Below, one piece after another: positions 1-11,179 of a DNA stretch of 64,000 bases. Origin of the DNA: Nematostella vectensis (lineage: Eukaryota > Cnidaria > Anthozoa > Actiniaria > Edwardsiidae); contig NC_064039.1 in assembly GCF_932526225.1 (NCBI RefSeq), positions 3,299,001-3,363,000 on the forward strand, written 5' to 3'. The notes under the pieces were generated by a model. The model did not search any database. It was not told the origin of the DNA and saw only the letters and a program-made list of their open reading frames with translations. Every line of letters begins with the position of its first letter. Position 1 is the first letter of the stretch. A program made the position numbers and the translations under genes.

Positions 1-480
1 AGCGAGTTGTTGGTTCCCTATGTAAAGGCACAGATGCAGACAGGAGGTATTATGTCGGTGAATCACTTCCTTTACGAATGGATTCCTGCTTACGCCTGGT
101 GGGATCCAACATATCGTTATATGTTCTCAACTACATGGAGATACCTCGTGGCACTGCAGATGTTCAGGATGGCGCAACAACTCACAATACATCTACACAG
201 GGCAGTTGCCTTTCGCACCCCTATTTCACAGGAATTCAGTTTCCAAATATGCTCTTATTGAGTTGTATGACAGGTAAGCACTATACAACTATGTATTTAG
301 ATGAGCTCTAAAAGCATTGCTGCCTTGCATTATCCTGTTTTGAAACAAAAAATAATGTTTTATTAACTAGGAGTGGAAACATGAACCAGATGCAAATGAA
401 TGTTTTATTACACCAAATGTTCCACCCATCAATATAAAAGGCTCAAATAGTTGTGTTCGTAAACCAGAAGAATAAATACA
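1..480 (+). other. Possible 3' end of an unrecognised gene (two exon-like segments)
   Basis: All three forward frames are open across much of 1-260, ending at a consensus donor (GTAAGC at 273). A second segment follows the acceptor AACTAG at 370. Read from its first base it is open as EWKHEPDANECF and ends at a TAA (472-474) that overlaps an AATAAA, as a terminal coding exon would. The two segments do not join cleanly: the first donor is not in the phase needed by that second reading frame, while the phase that fits stops earlier. I recognise no family. It may be a gene end entering from the left or a decayed copy. Confidence 0.25.
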
Positions 481-685
481 ATACATTTTTTATAAGAACC
501 TTTTTTATAAAAACGTGACGTATAAAAACCTGAGATTTCACCAAATTTTAAGAACATGCTCAGATAGCAGAAAAATATTTCATTATATATAGTCCTGATA
601 CATTCTAAAATGCAGAATCAAATTGTACTTTTAGTAACACCCTAATTATTGCTATTGATTTTACTGTATATATTCTTATATACAT

Positions 686-1449
686 TTAAGAACATCGTTT
701 CAGCTCGGCATTCTGTACTTCTTCAGAAGTGGAGGTATCGGTCAAGTCAACAATCTCCTGGTGTAATGTGGGCCTTAGCTTACCACTTGTATATAGCTTC
801 ATGTATTTATCTGATCCCCACACAAATCGTTTCCGTGGGGTTTCAATTATCATTAATGCATCTGCCCCAGACATAATATTTAATTTCATCAAATTCTGAA
901 AAAGAGTTGCCTTTCTCTTAGAGAGTGTGATGGCACGCCTCTTGCTGTCTTCAATGTAGCAATACTTCTCCTTGGAGCGCTTGGTTTTCTTTTTTGCAGA
1001 TGAAAGGCCACTGCTGCATGCAAATAAAGAAAAGTAAGCAACAAAAAAGTCCTTAATAAGAAAAGACCCACTTTTGGCCGCCAAGTGGGAGGGGGGAGGG
1101 GGTTGTGCGGGCAACCCCTGTGTATACCCTGCATCCCTCCGTAACCCCAATAATATCTTCAAAAGTTGTAAGAAAACTACCAGTTAGCTGTGCCGCTCAA
1201 TTTTCTTAATATCACTCTATTGCCCCCCCGTGATCGGTCACGCTTCGCATTTATTATTTTTCAATGACTCTGGTAATGAATTGCAAGCATAAAGTAGAAA
1301 ATGATATGATTCAATGCCGTTTTCCTACATACCAACAAACAGCATTGATAACTCGTCAGAAAATCCTAATCACATGCCCCAAAAAATAAATAAGATGGCT
1401 TTACTCACTTGATCTCGGGTCGGCTCGAACTTGGCTTCGGCGAAGACAT
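686..1449 (-). CDS. Small SRF-type MADS-domain protein (two exons)
   Basis: Exon 1 (1409-1449) encodes MSSPKPSSSRPEI and ends at donor GTGAGT. Exon 2 (686-1013) encodes the rest, about 122 residues in total. Residues about 27-80 align without gaps to the SRF/MCM1 class of MADS boxes: YIEDSKRRAITLSKRK corresponds to the DNA-binding helix (SRF has R-R-x-T-T-F-S-K-R-K), followed by LMKLNIMSGADALMII, the beta strand. Basic residues (KKKTKRSKEK) precede it, as in SRF. The tail is only about 40 residues, so a transactivation domain like that of SRF is missing. The exon 2 acceptor is CAGCAG, giving two possible starts three bases apart. MADS proteins bind CArG-box DNA as dimers; that function here is inferred. 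It is divergent from the gene starting at 1668. Confidence 0.7.
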
Positions 1450-1667
1450 CACTAGCGCTTAAAACTTCTTTAAACTTCTTAGGCCAAGTCTAATTTTCCC
1501 GCTTCTTTTGCCGCGCCTTTTCATCTGTCAATCTACTTTTGACAATATAACAAAGGCTTGACTAGACGGGTGAAATAGGAATAGAGACAGGACGTTCCAT
1601 AAAACGCGAGCAAAATAATCGAAAATTGAGGTGCCTCGTTATATTATAATATCTGTGAACAACTGTC
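1450..1667. promoter_or_regulatory. Putative bidirectional promoter
   Basis: 218 bp separate the MADS start codon (- strand) from the start codon at 1668 (+ strand). No TATA box in a convincing place was seen. The promoter role is inferred from the head-to-head arrangement alone. Confidence 0.4.
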
Positions 1668-2523
1668 ATGGCAAAGAGAGGTAAGAATAATCGATCTTCT
1701 CTATAGGAGAGAACATCAGATCTAGGACTCTTATGTTATCGTGATGGAAGTAACAATATGCCCGCGGTCGAATTTCAATATTATTTGCAGGCATAACTAG
1801 TGGAGAACTCTTGGGAGATATTGTTGAAATAAGCCATGGAAAAATAAAGGCGTAAGTTATTAGGTGTATTTGCCAAAATAATGTTATATTAAAATGTTCG
1901 TATTGCCTCTTGACTGTTATTATCTCCTATCTTAACCAAAATATCATAAATATCTTCAATATTTTCAAAGCTCTTTAATTCCTTTCTTGTAGCCTTGTTT
2001 TTTGGAACAAGTTTTCAATTGAGAGTGGAGGAACTGGATGCCTTAAAATATATGGAGTACGGAAGTAGCAAGTGGAGGGGGTAACAGGGGTGACCTTTCC
2101 CTCTACCAGTTAAAAATACAGTAAATGTATGGGACATTATTTGAAATACAGGATGAAAATGCCTTACAAGGTTCTTTTGGGCCCCCTCCAATTTAAAATC
2201 CTGGCTACTCCCCTGTGGAATTTGAGGGGGTTTGGAGACTAATTGGCACTTTTATTAAAAGCTATCACCAGTTTGGCATCAAACTACCAATTGGGGCTTA
2301 TGTACAGGTTTCGAGGGAGGATGACAACACATTTGATAAGACAGCCATGAAATGCACGGTTCCCCTCGACCTGGAGAAGAGGTATCTCTGCCAGGTCATG
2401 ACAAGCAAGTCAAGGAGAACATTATATGCTATACAGGACAAGGTCGGTCAAACAATGGGCCGTGTGCAATACTTCCTGCTAGGATGTAAAGTATCTCTCA
2501 AGAAGAAAATACTGTGCTTTTGA
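1668..2523 (+). CDS. Unrecognised gene, tentative exon chain
   Basis: Exon 1 (1668-1680, MAKRG start) ends at GTAAGA. Exon 2 (1791-1851) encodes ITSGELLGDIVEISHGKIK and ends at GTAAGT. Exon 3 starts after TTTCTTGTAG at 1993 and stays open for about 25 codons to a stop at about 2069; several GT donors lie before it. A further open frame at about 2236-2523 reads IGTFIKSYHQFGIKLPIGAY, ends KKKILCF and stops. Its pattern of glycine, then RED, then a DNTFDK stretch is faintly like a HIRAN domain, too weak to call. How exon 3 joins the last open frame is not resolved. The first two exons are well defined; the rest is provisional. Confidence 0.35.
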
Positions 2524-2529
2524 TGCCTG

Positions 2530-3885
2530 GGTGGGGTGCATGCTACCCCTTATCTAGGCACCTGTATCAAGTTCAACAAAATTGATTTGGATTTACGACT
2601 TTTTCATATCTTTAAAATTTCAATCCCCCATGCAAAATACTGATAGTTCTTGTACAATTTCAAATAGATGGCCCCACATGTAAAAAGACTGTTTCCGACA
2701 TAGTAACAGTAAAACAGGGCAATGGAAATATTAAGGCCACAGATTGTTACTCAAATGTGAACTCTTGTTGGTTATTCCTAGATTGCTAGCCCTTAGTTTT
2801 AGTGTTGATTCCACTGACATTAACACTTGATTGTTTTTGCTGGCTATCGCTAGTATTTTATTAAGAAAAAAGCAATACAAAAGCATATTGTTTGAAATGT
2901 GAAATCCTTCTTTAGTATTATTACAGGAGAACCCACCACCTCCAAGAGGCCCCCAAAACAACAACGGTGGATAAAAAAATGCCCAAATTGGTGGGGGGGG
3001 GGGCATACATCCCCTGGCACTTACGTGTGCATTTTGAAAAATTCTGGCTAAAATTATATATAAGTTAAAATGATAAATCTGAGCAATTTTAATTTATGAA
3101 ATTATCCTATATTCATACCAAAGATTACACTCAGCATCTTTCGCTTGCATAACAGGTTAGACAATGTGCCTGCTTTAATTTCAGATAAGCATCACTAACC
3201 CCCTGAAGAAAGCAAGAAAATGAGATAACAGTTGCGAGTGTGGTCCAAGGTTATACCAAGACTTGTTCACTTGAATAAAACTGATCAATGTGGTTTGAAA
3301 CTGATTCTTATTATTCTTATTTAAGTGGAAAGAGGTAGATAGATAGATGCTTTTATTTTACAATGGTTAAACTCTTTCAATAAGATATTGATGTTACTAA
3401 GATGTAATCGTACATTTTATTACATAGATTTGTTAAGAGGAATAGTTCATTTTCATTATTGTTTTCTTCAAGTTCCTAAATCGTAACCTCACTTCAAATA
3501 AATGATCCCTATCAAACACCACCCATCATCCCCGAGGCTGAATGATGGAGAGCCCACAACCCCTTTGGACTGAAACTGAATAATTGATATGATTTATAAG
3601 TCTGTTTTATAAATGTACTTTATGAACTCTTAAAAATTCACCTCCTGTCAGATTTCTATACCACGCCACCCTATTCATATCAAAAGACAACCTCAAGCTT
3701 TTTCTGAATGACATTAACAGTTTTATTCTATGTACAAAAGACGTTGGGTATACAGAATTATTTTAAGTTATTTATGCAATGAACCAAGAAAGGGCTAAAA
3801 GTTGCAGATTTAAACAAAACGATAATTCGACAAAATTAGTCTGAAACTCAAAAGTTTGGTTGCTTTTCAGTTCATTTAGTCTTAT
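2530..3885. other. Intergenic stretch, no gene recognised
   Basis: AT-rich DNA with short homopolymer runs (a G run at about 2993-3003) and a short GATA microsatellite near 3340. No reading frame with protein-like composition or plausible splice sites was seen. Confidence 0.5.
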
Positions 3886-4236
3886 ATACTCAGGGACCGC
3901 GGAACCGGTATTGCCGGTATTGCCCGAGCAATACCAGAAATCGGCGAGAGGAAAGACATACATGAATGAGAAATCACTCCGCCGTAAATAAGCATCGCAA
4001 TACTAGTTCAATGAAAAATGCCCATGAATGCTCTTCCCAAAGCCAGATGTCCAACACCATCTCTCTAATCACCCGGAAAACGGTGTAGCTCAGCCCGGAC
4101 GCAGTATCGGGGCTGGATACTAGTTCAAAACGAAAGCGAAAGGGGGTGGATATTTGTCTGTTTATACGAAGATTCATTGATAAATTCTGCGTGCAAAAGT
4201 TTTCAAAGAAGAAAAAGACTAGTGAAAGTGGACAAA

Positions 4237-7200
4237 ATGAGTACTGGTGAGTTGAGTTTCACTGTAGTGTACCCGTTCAGTAATGACATCGTATTTTTCT
4301 ATAAAATTCTATCAAATTTCGGTGCAATTTGGACTTGACGGTGGAAATAAATTGTAGTGGATTTGATCGGAAAAATCCATTCCCGGAATGGATTCCGGAA
4401 TCCGGAATTCGACCCATTCGAGGTTTGATTGGAGATGCAGGGGGCCTGACCGAATGTTTTATTTCAGCGGATCAGCCGCGGAGGTCCATTGAAGATGACC
4501 AGGAGCCAGGCAATGTTGCTGATGATGATACAGGTATGTACATATGACATAGTTACGTAGATACATAGTTGACATGATATTCTTTAGTGAGAAAACTATA
4601 AAATTATTTAATAATAATTCACCGATGAAGATGATGAAATTCAAGATATGCGCTGCCGCGGCGAAATTACCGAAATCAATTCTACAGCAGAAACTCCGTC
4701 AGCCTATCAAAAGTTCAATGGATTTTTGCGTTTTATAATAGGCATCTGTTGCATATATTGTCTGAGTTCCGATAAATCGATTACGAACAAAACGGGATCC
4801 GAACGAGTCCCGTTCTATGCGATTCATATGAGATTGATCAAACGATGCTGAATGATTTGCTCATGCTGACTACCATTTCACAGGTGACAAAATTGACCTA
4901 GCGGGTCCGTCTTCATCCGCCTCAAGCGCTAGCAGTTCTGGACGACAAGGGATGAAACGTATGCGTCCTAAGGTCACACTTCACGATTTTTTCAAAAGAT
5001 CTAAGACTGAGAATATCGAAAAGGTAAAAAAATGGAAATTTCGGATTCAATTCAGTTTGATCAGTCCAAAAGTATAGAAAATCTTCACACCACGTAACCA
5101 TTTCATCAGTATACCTATGTCTCGAATTTTAGCGGGTGTCTCGTCGATTGGCCAAACTAGTTAAATCTTACTGATTGCCGTATGGTGTACTATTCATTAT
5201 CAAAACACTGTTTTTCAGGACACTGATGATGTCGAAGATGCATCGGCGGTCGACACAAGCGTCCCGCCTACTGATGTCACAGAAGCCGTTGACGAGAGAC
5301 CGCCACGTGAAATCATTCTGTCCGTCGAGCCATTCCACCCGAAACAAATAAAACGTTCAGAAACGGACAAGGAAGGAAAAGCGAAAAAGAGAAATTGTCA
5401 ACTCCAGTATTTTCACGACTTTCCGTGGCTACATTACATACCAGACAAGGACGTCGTCGTATGCCATGTGTGCACTAAAGCAGTAAAACTGAACTTATTG
5501 GACGGTGTGAGACAGGAACCTGCCTTCACGACGAAAGGTTTCAATACATGGCGGAACGCCACCAAAATGTTTCGCCTTCATCAGAACTCGAAATGCCACA
5601 AACAAGCCGTCGAGTGTGTGCGAGAGATCCCGGCAAAGTGTCGCGACGTAAGCGAGCTGTTAGTTGAACAGACTGTGAAAGAGCGGGAAAACAACCGGCG
5701 ATATCTGAGCAAGATTATCCAGAATCTGCAGTTTTTAGCTCGTCAGGGGATCGCAATCCAAGGAGCGAAAGAGACGGATTCGAATTTCCATCAATGTTTG
5801 TTGCTCAGAGCGAAGGATGATCCTTCAATCCTACAATGGATGAGTAAGAAAACCGACAAGTACACGTCACATGACGTGCAAAATGAATTGCTGGATATCA
5901 TGTCACAACAAGTAATAAGGGATGTCGCTAATCGCATCAAAACGGAATGCTATTCTTTACTAGCCGACGAATGCACGGACGTAGCGAATAAGGAACAGCT
6001 GACGGTGTGCCTGCGTTGGATCGACGAGAATTTGAATCCGAATGAGGATTTTATCGGCTTCTATCATATCCCAGACATTTCGTCGGATACGATCGTTTCG
6101 GCTCTCAAAGACGCCCTCACCCGATCGGATATACCATTGAAATCATGTCGCGGGCAATGTTACGACGGAGCGGGTAATATGTCCGGTGTGAAGAACGGCG
6201 CGGCGACGAAAATCCAAGCTGAGGTCCCGCAGGCGCATCTAACGCACTGCCACGGACACGCCCTCTCTCTCGCTGTACATGACATGTGTAAGCGGTCAGC
6301 TTCGAAATTGCTGAGCGAGACGTTGGACACGACACGTGAGATATGCAAGCTGATAAAATTCTCACCGAAGCGACAAGGAGCACTTGAAAAGATCAAGGGA
6401 GAATTGGACTTGGATGCCCCGGGAATCAAGGTCTTATGCCCGACCAGATGGACGGTCCGCGGGGACAGTTTTCTGCGAATCATACAAAACTATGTTGCGC
6501 TCGCAAACCTTTGGACTGATTGCCTTTCTGCGAGGCTTGACAGCGAAACGAGGGCGAGAATCATAGGTGTCCAATGTCAGATGAAGGAGTTCGATTATTT
6601 TTTCGGACTCAATTTGGGGAATATGCTCTTCTCCATTACCGACAACCTGTCAAAAACGCTCCAGAAGACGAAGATGTCCGCCGTTCAAGGCCAGCGGTTG
6701 GCAGAATTGACCATCACTACGCTGTCAAACATGCGATCCGAGCAAAACTTCAGTGACTTCTACGCTCTGGTGCTACAACGACGAAATTCACTGGAATGCG
6801 AAATCTCCGAACCGAAATTGCCTCGTAAAAGAGCGCCACCGAAGAAATTAGATGACGGAAGTGAGCCGTACCATCCACCCGCCGCTGAGGACCGATATCG
6901 TACCATGTACTTCAGCGCTTTGGACGACATCGTGATGGCCATAACCGAACGATTCGACCAAAAAGGATTCAAGGTTTACCGGATCGTGGAGGAATTTCTT
7001 CTGAAAGCTGTTCGCGGAGTTGACTTCACATCCGAAATGGCCACCATAGAAAGCGAGTACGGTACCACAGACGTAAATGTTCGAAACCTCACTTCCCAAA
7101 TACCGATCTTCCGACAACTTATGGAGCATAAGGATGTCACGCATTTCGACGACATCTACAAGGAGGTACAGTCTCTCGATAAACCCACTCGTTCGCTCAT

Positions 7201-7468
7201 CGGCGAGATCGTGAAATTGTGTGTGCTGCTGCTGGTGAATCCGGCGACCGACGCTATAGGCGAGCGGTCTTTTTCGACGATGCGGCGACTGAAGACATGG
7301 CTCCGGTCCACGATGGGCCAGAAACGGTTCAACAGCCTCGCCGTACTCAGCGTTCATCGAGAACGCACTGACAAAATAAATCTGGCAGCCGTGGCGAATG
7401 AGTTCGTACGCCTCAATGATAATAGGAGAAGGCTTTTCGGCGAATTCAGCGTTGCCGACTTCTGCTAA
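4237..7468 (+). CDS. hAT-family transposase, spliced and intact
   Basis: Four exons (4237-4246, 4468-4533, 4884-5023, 5219-7468) join in phase into 821 codons. The N-terminus is acidic and serine-rich and contains KVTLHDFFKR, which resembles a PCNA-interacting box. A TTF-type zinc finger follows at residues about 140-200 (CHVC, then HQNSKCHKQAV). The RNase H-like core has the family motif LLADECTDVANKEQLTV at about 320 and CYDGAGNMSG further on, each with an acidic residue likely to be catalytic. The C-terminal hAT dimerisation region, NPATDAIGERSFSTMRRL, lies at about 745. It is closest in style to ZMYM/DUF4371-type transposases. It would bind the element ends and carry out cut-and-paste transposition. 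Base composition is more GC-rich than the surroundings, consistent with a recent arrival. Confidence 0.85.
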
Positions 7469-7779
7469 TAGCAAGAATGCAGACGGAATAGCGTCGATGG
7501 AATAATGATTGAACACGACCGTTATAGACAGTCTCAATTATATCATTATATCACTCATTACATTACTCATTATTCTTATGTTTGCATTATATCACTGATT
7601 AAATTTCATTGTATATGTTCTTGCAGGTATTCGTTGCGGAGAAGAAAATATCAGAAATTCGCTCGAAATCTTTGATTTTTTTAGTCAAATAAGCATCATT
7701 TCAGATGTCGCTAGAACCCTCAGAAAGTGCTCGAGTTAAGCGGAAATCAGTGCCATTTTTCGAAATTTTCTCGGGGGGA

Positions 7780-7912
7780 GAACCCCCCCCGAACCCCCCT
7801 ACTGGGGCTCGGGCCGTAGGCCCTTCGCGGCGACGGCCTCCGGCCGCCGCGGCTCCGCGGTCAGTTATGGCCAAAGAGTTGGCAATACCAAGATCACGCC
7901 CGCTCCGCGGGC
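7780..7912. repeat. GC-rich palindromic subterminal region of the hAT element
   Basis: A C-run and G-run flank short interlocking palindromes (GGGCCGTAGGCCC, CGGCCTCCGGCCG, CCGCGGCTCCGCGG). This could form hairpins and may be a transposase-binding region. It sits just inside the 3' terminal repeat. Confidence 0.5.
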
Positions 7913-7921
7913 CCTGATACT

Positions 7922-8620
7922 TGATAATTAAACTTATATTTTTTTTCTTCATAATTTTCGCTAAAACCATCGCTAGAGTAGGTGACAAGCATTGTCTTAC
8001 CGGGAAGGCTCAGGGAAATTCTGTTTTATGCGACTAGTGGCTTGCCCTCTTCTGAGGTCTCTCACCAATGAGATACTTAATCATATAGAAGAAAATCACT
8101 GCAATCAGGGAGCGTACTTCAGCATGATTTCCCCATTCTTGAACTAGCGACGAAACCGCCATTTTGTTTTCTACTAGTGATAGCTTACCAGTATCCGCGT
8201 GGGACTGGGAATAGTAAGTACTCGTCTCCGATTGGTTAATCAGTTTGTTGACAAAATATAACCAAATCTGGTAATGTTCCGCACTGTTGGTCGCAGAGTA
8301 AAAAAGCCTCTGTTCGAAGTACAAAATAGAAGATGATAGATTTCCACAAATTACTTTTTCACAATTCTACCAAATCAACTAAACATCAAACAAAACTCGT
8401 ACAAACATATGGTCCCCGCTTCTTTATCGAATAACGATTTTGCGCTTTTCTAGAATGTTAATAGCCTTTGAAACACATTGTACGACAGAAGCGTGATCAA
8501 TTATTGCGGGTATTTTATTTTGTTTCCGGAAAGAATATGCCGAAATTTGACATGCTAGCAAAAAGCTTTTTGATCATTACGATAACAATAGTAATAAAAA
8601 TAATTTTAGGTACTGGTCTG
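7922..8620. other. Non-coding stretch, nothing recognised
   Basis: AT-rich sequence immediately outside the hAT element. A 96-codon open frame on the - strand (8034-8324) has no recognisable domain and no splice context; I do not call it a gene. Confidence 0.4.
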
Positions 8621-8627
8621 CTCAGTA

Positions 8628-8720
8628 ATGGCACGTTAGTCTAGCGGTGCGAACACGTGTCTATGACCGCAGCTTCCTGGGTTCCATTCCCACTGATGGC
8701 GCTAATTCTTTTTTTTACGT
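8628..8720 (+). ncRNA. tRNA-like Pol III unit (tRNA pseudogene or SINE head)
   Basis: TAGTCTAGCGG matches the A box and GGTTCCATTCC the B box of a tRNA gene at tRNA-like spacing. The T arm can pair (TGGG with CCCA). A run of T follows about 10 bases after the domain, as a Pol III terminator would. The acceptor ends do not pair, so it is probably not a functional tRNA. Confidence 0.45.
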
Positions 8721-11010
8721 TTTATTATAATTAATTATACTAATCTTGGTGTCATGACATAGAAAAGTAAAGGTATAAGGACATTTTTTTGTACTCTCAT
8801 CATCTTGTATGTATTTATGCTTTGCTTACTATCCTGTATATATTTTATGCACACAAGAACATAACTAGGAAAATCATTTGCATTCACGAGTTTGCTCAGA
8901 GAGCCTTTGATTACTTAACATGATTACTTAACAAGGGTTAAAATGTGGTGGTTGGCAGGGTTAGTGAAACACAAGTCTTCGGAAATCTGATTAGATGTCC
9001 ATTTTTTTGGTGGGCATCTGTTTTCTTACTCGTCTATGTCTATATTTTGACATCGTGCAACATGCAACAAGTAAACCCATCCACCCCCAAAAGAGCTTAA
9101 ATCATAATTAAGAAATGGACTATTAGTTGTTGGAGAATCCATGTTACAGGAACGACTTACGGTCCTCCCTTACATGTTGTTAAAGAACCTGGGTTCTGAC
9201 CATATCACAAAAAATAATCAATGGAGGAAAATCTGAAGACCGTGTTAACTACAAAACTCGTCTGGTTGGAATACGATGAGGAGGCAGGAAAGCCTTGCTA
9301 TCCAATGTCTAAAAACTGCTGAAGAGAGGCTGAATTTGCTGCAGCCCGTTTTGCAGACAAGATTCGGAGGGATTTTGACGCTGGACACTTGGCTGGGGCT
9401 GTATTCATCATTTTGCATAATTTATTCCTATTGTATGTCCTATTGTAGTGTGTGATGTCAAGGACGATTTAAGCCAACACGTCTTGTAAGGCTGGAGATG
9501 CCTGAAGTTACCGGAGGATTGAACTTCGCTATTTGTGTTACCATTTCCAGACGAGAATGGTGGATATACGCCAATACATTTTAGATATTAAGAAATAACG
9601 GTAAAGACCTCCAAAAGCATCGTATGAGCATATGTCATAAGTTGTACCTGAACTGTTGCCATTAGTTATCCGGCATTCCAGGTTATAGTAGTTGATCACA
9701 CTAAAGCATGTATCCAGCCAGGACTAAGAGATCAAATCAAGAAAACAGATCTTTGTCAAGGGGCGTATGGATGGAAGTTATTTAAAGATCGAAAGTAGAT
9801 CATTAAGGGGCGACTTATACAGCTGGGACTGATGTGAAGATAACAAAGACAGATCAGAAATATACAGCTTAGGATTCTTGTGACGATCCATAAGACAGGA
9901 CAGACGGAACAGCTGGGACTATTGAGATCACGAAGGTGGATCAGTCGTGCATTCTTAGAAGAATCTGAGAAGCTTTAATAAACCTTATCTGCAAAGATAA
10001 CGAGTATCTACCTGTTTACAATCCATGTGAAAACCCTTATTTAACTTTCGGTGGAGAACCCGGATAGTGTATTAGTTTTCTCTGATTGGTCAGGCAAAGG
10101 GAAAAAAAAATCTTGTACGAGTAGAAAAGCTAAAGGAGTTCAATAATACAAAAGTACCCACATGATTTTTGCAAAATAGATTAATACTATGGTTACATTC
10201 CCGATCTAAAAACTGCTCAAAAACTTCAAGAAGAATTAAAAACGTGACATACTAGTACCATTAGCATATGAGCATAATCTGGCAGATGTTTTTTTACGAA
10301 ATACTAGCACCCGTGGAACATTAATGTTGAGTAAAACTCTGAAGGTGCACGTATAGACAAGATAGAACACATAAAAATATCCTATCTCGCAGATAAATGC
10401 GAATTCTACCTGGACCCAAATGTACCCTAAATAAATTTGCGAATTTGTGTACCACCCACACATCTAGCATTTGGTAGAATTTTACACCGTAAAAGACAGA
10501 AAATCACCCCCTTCTACATTCATGTAGTTCCCACAACCTGGAGCGATGCTTCTTACCTTTCTTGCCATAATCACTGTTGCGATATGGCATTCACAATAAA
10601 AATCATTGTGCATACATTATCATATTCAAACTTGGTGCTTTTATGGCAAAAAGATCTTTATCATGCATGCCACAACATAGGTGCCCAGACAAATTGCAGA
10701 TGAACATTTAACCCAACAGGCATCACTGTCAATCCTGCTCGTAGGGTCTATTTAATGGTAGATACTCTGCTTAAGACTATTCCTTTTATTAAGTTGAAGT
10801 TAAAAGCTCTTCTGGAGTTTTAGGTCCAGAATCATGACAGTTCAGAGAGAATTGGTGACAGTGTTCACAGCTGTCGTGCACTACCGGGGTGGCAATGGAG
10901 AGCTACAGTACCAATGTAATGCTGAAATTAGATATACATGTCCCACAAAAAATATATTTTAATGCTTGTAACTGTATCATTCTTGAGAATGTGAAAGGCA
11001 AAAATGTTGA
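8720..11010. other. Non-coding stretch, nothing recognised
   Basis: AT-rich DNA with only short, unremarkable open frames. No TIR pair, array or domain was found by eye. Confidence 0.4.
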
Positions 11011-11170
11011 CTGACGGCTCATCATCCCAGTTTAAGAACCGCTACAACCTCTTTACAATTATCATAAAGAGGACTTTGGGTGTGATGATGCCACATTGTA
11101 CTTTTTAGCACATGGCAAGGGCTTGATAGATGCCATTGGAGGTGTCGTTCTATGTCTTACAGTCTGATGT
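11005..11170 (+). pseudogene. Decayed fragment of a transposon-associated domain (SQFKN / HGKG type)
   Basis: One frame reads LTDGSSSQFKNRYNLFTII. After a one-base frame change the next reads KEDFGCDDATLYFLAHGKG followed by DAIGGVV. This matches the pattern D-G-x-x-x-Q-F-K-N ... F-x-x-x-H-G-K-G-x-x-D-x-x-G-G-x-V that recurs in large uncharacterised repeat-like protein families of aquatic invertebrates and fish. The frameshift and a stop soon after show it is dead. Only the core survives. Confidence 0.5.
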
Positions 11171-11179
11171 GCCTGTCAC

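Larger units (their letters stand above)
3891..7916 (+). mobile_element. hAT DNA transposon, apparently full length
   Basis: The 5' terminus CAGGGACCGCGGAA (3891) is mirrored at the 3' end, whose reverse complement is CAGGGCCCGCGGAG (12 of 14 match). Both ends also carry the subterminal motif GGTATTGCC or its inverse. ATACT occurs immediately outside both ends (3886-3890 and 7917-7921), a likely 5-bp target duplication; classic hAT elements make 8 bp, so this would fit a 5-bp subgroup or a partly decayed 8-bp site. The last 150 bp are very GC-rich and palindromic (7780-7860). The element is 4026 bp and contains one spliced transposase gene with no stop or frameshift seen. Confidence 0.8.

Noticed and set aside
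6848..7537. 229-codon open frame on the - strand
   Set aside because: It is an antisense shadow of the hAT transposase exon, with no recognisable domain.
7701..7988. Open frames on both strands at the hAT 3' end
   Set aside because: They result from the GC-rich palindromic terminus, which lacks stops by composition.
8628..8720. Functional tRNA gene
   Set aside because: A and B boxes are present, but the acceptor ends do not pair and the anticodon arm is unconvincing.
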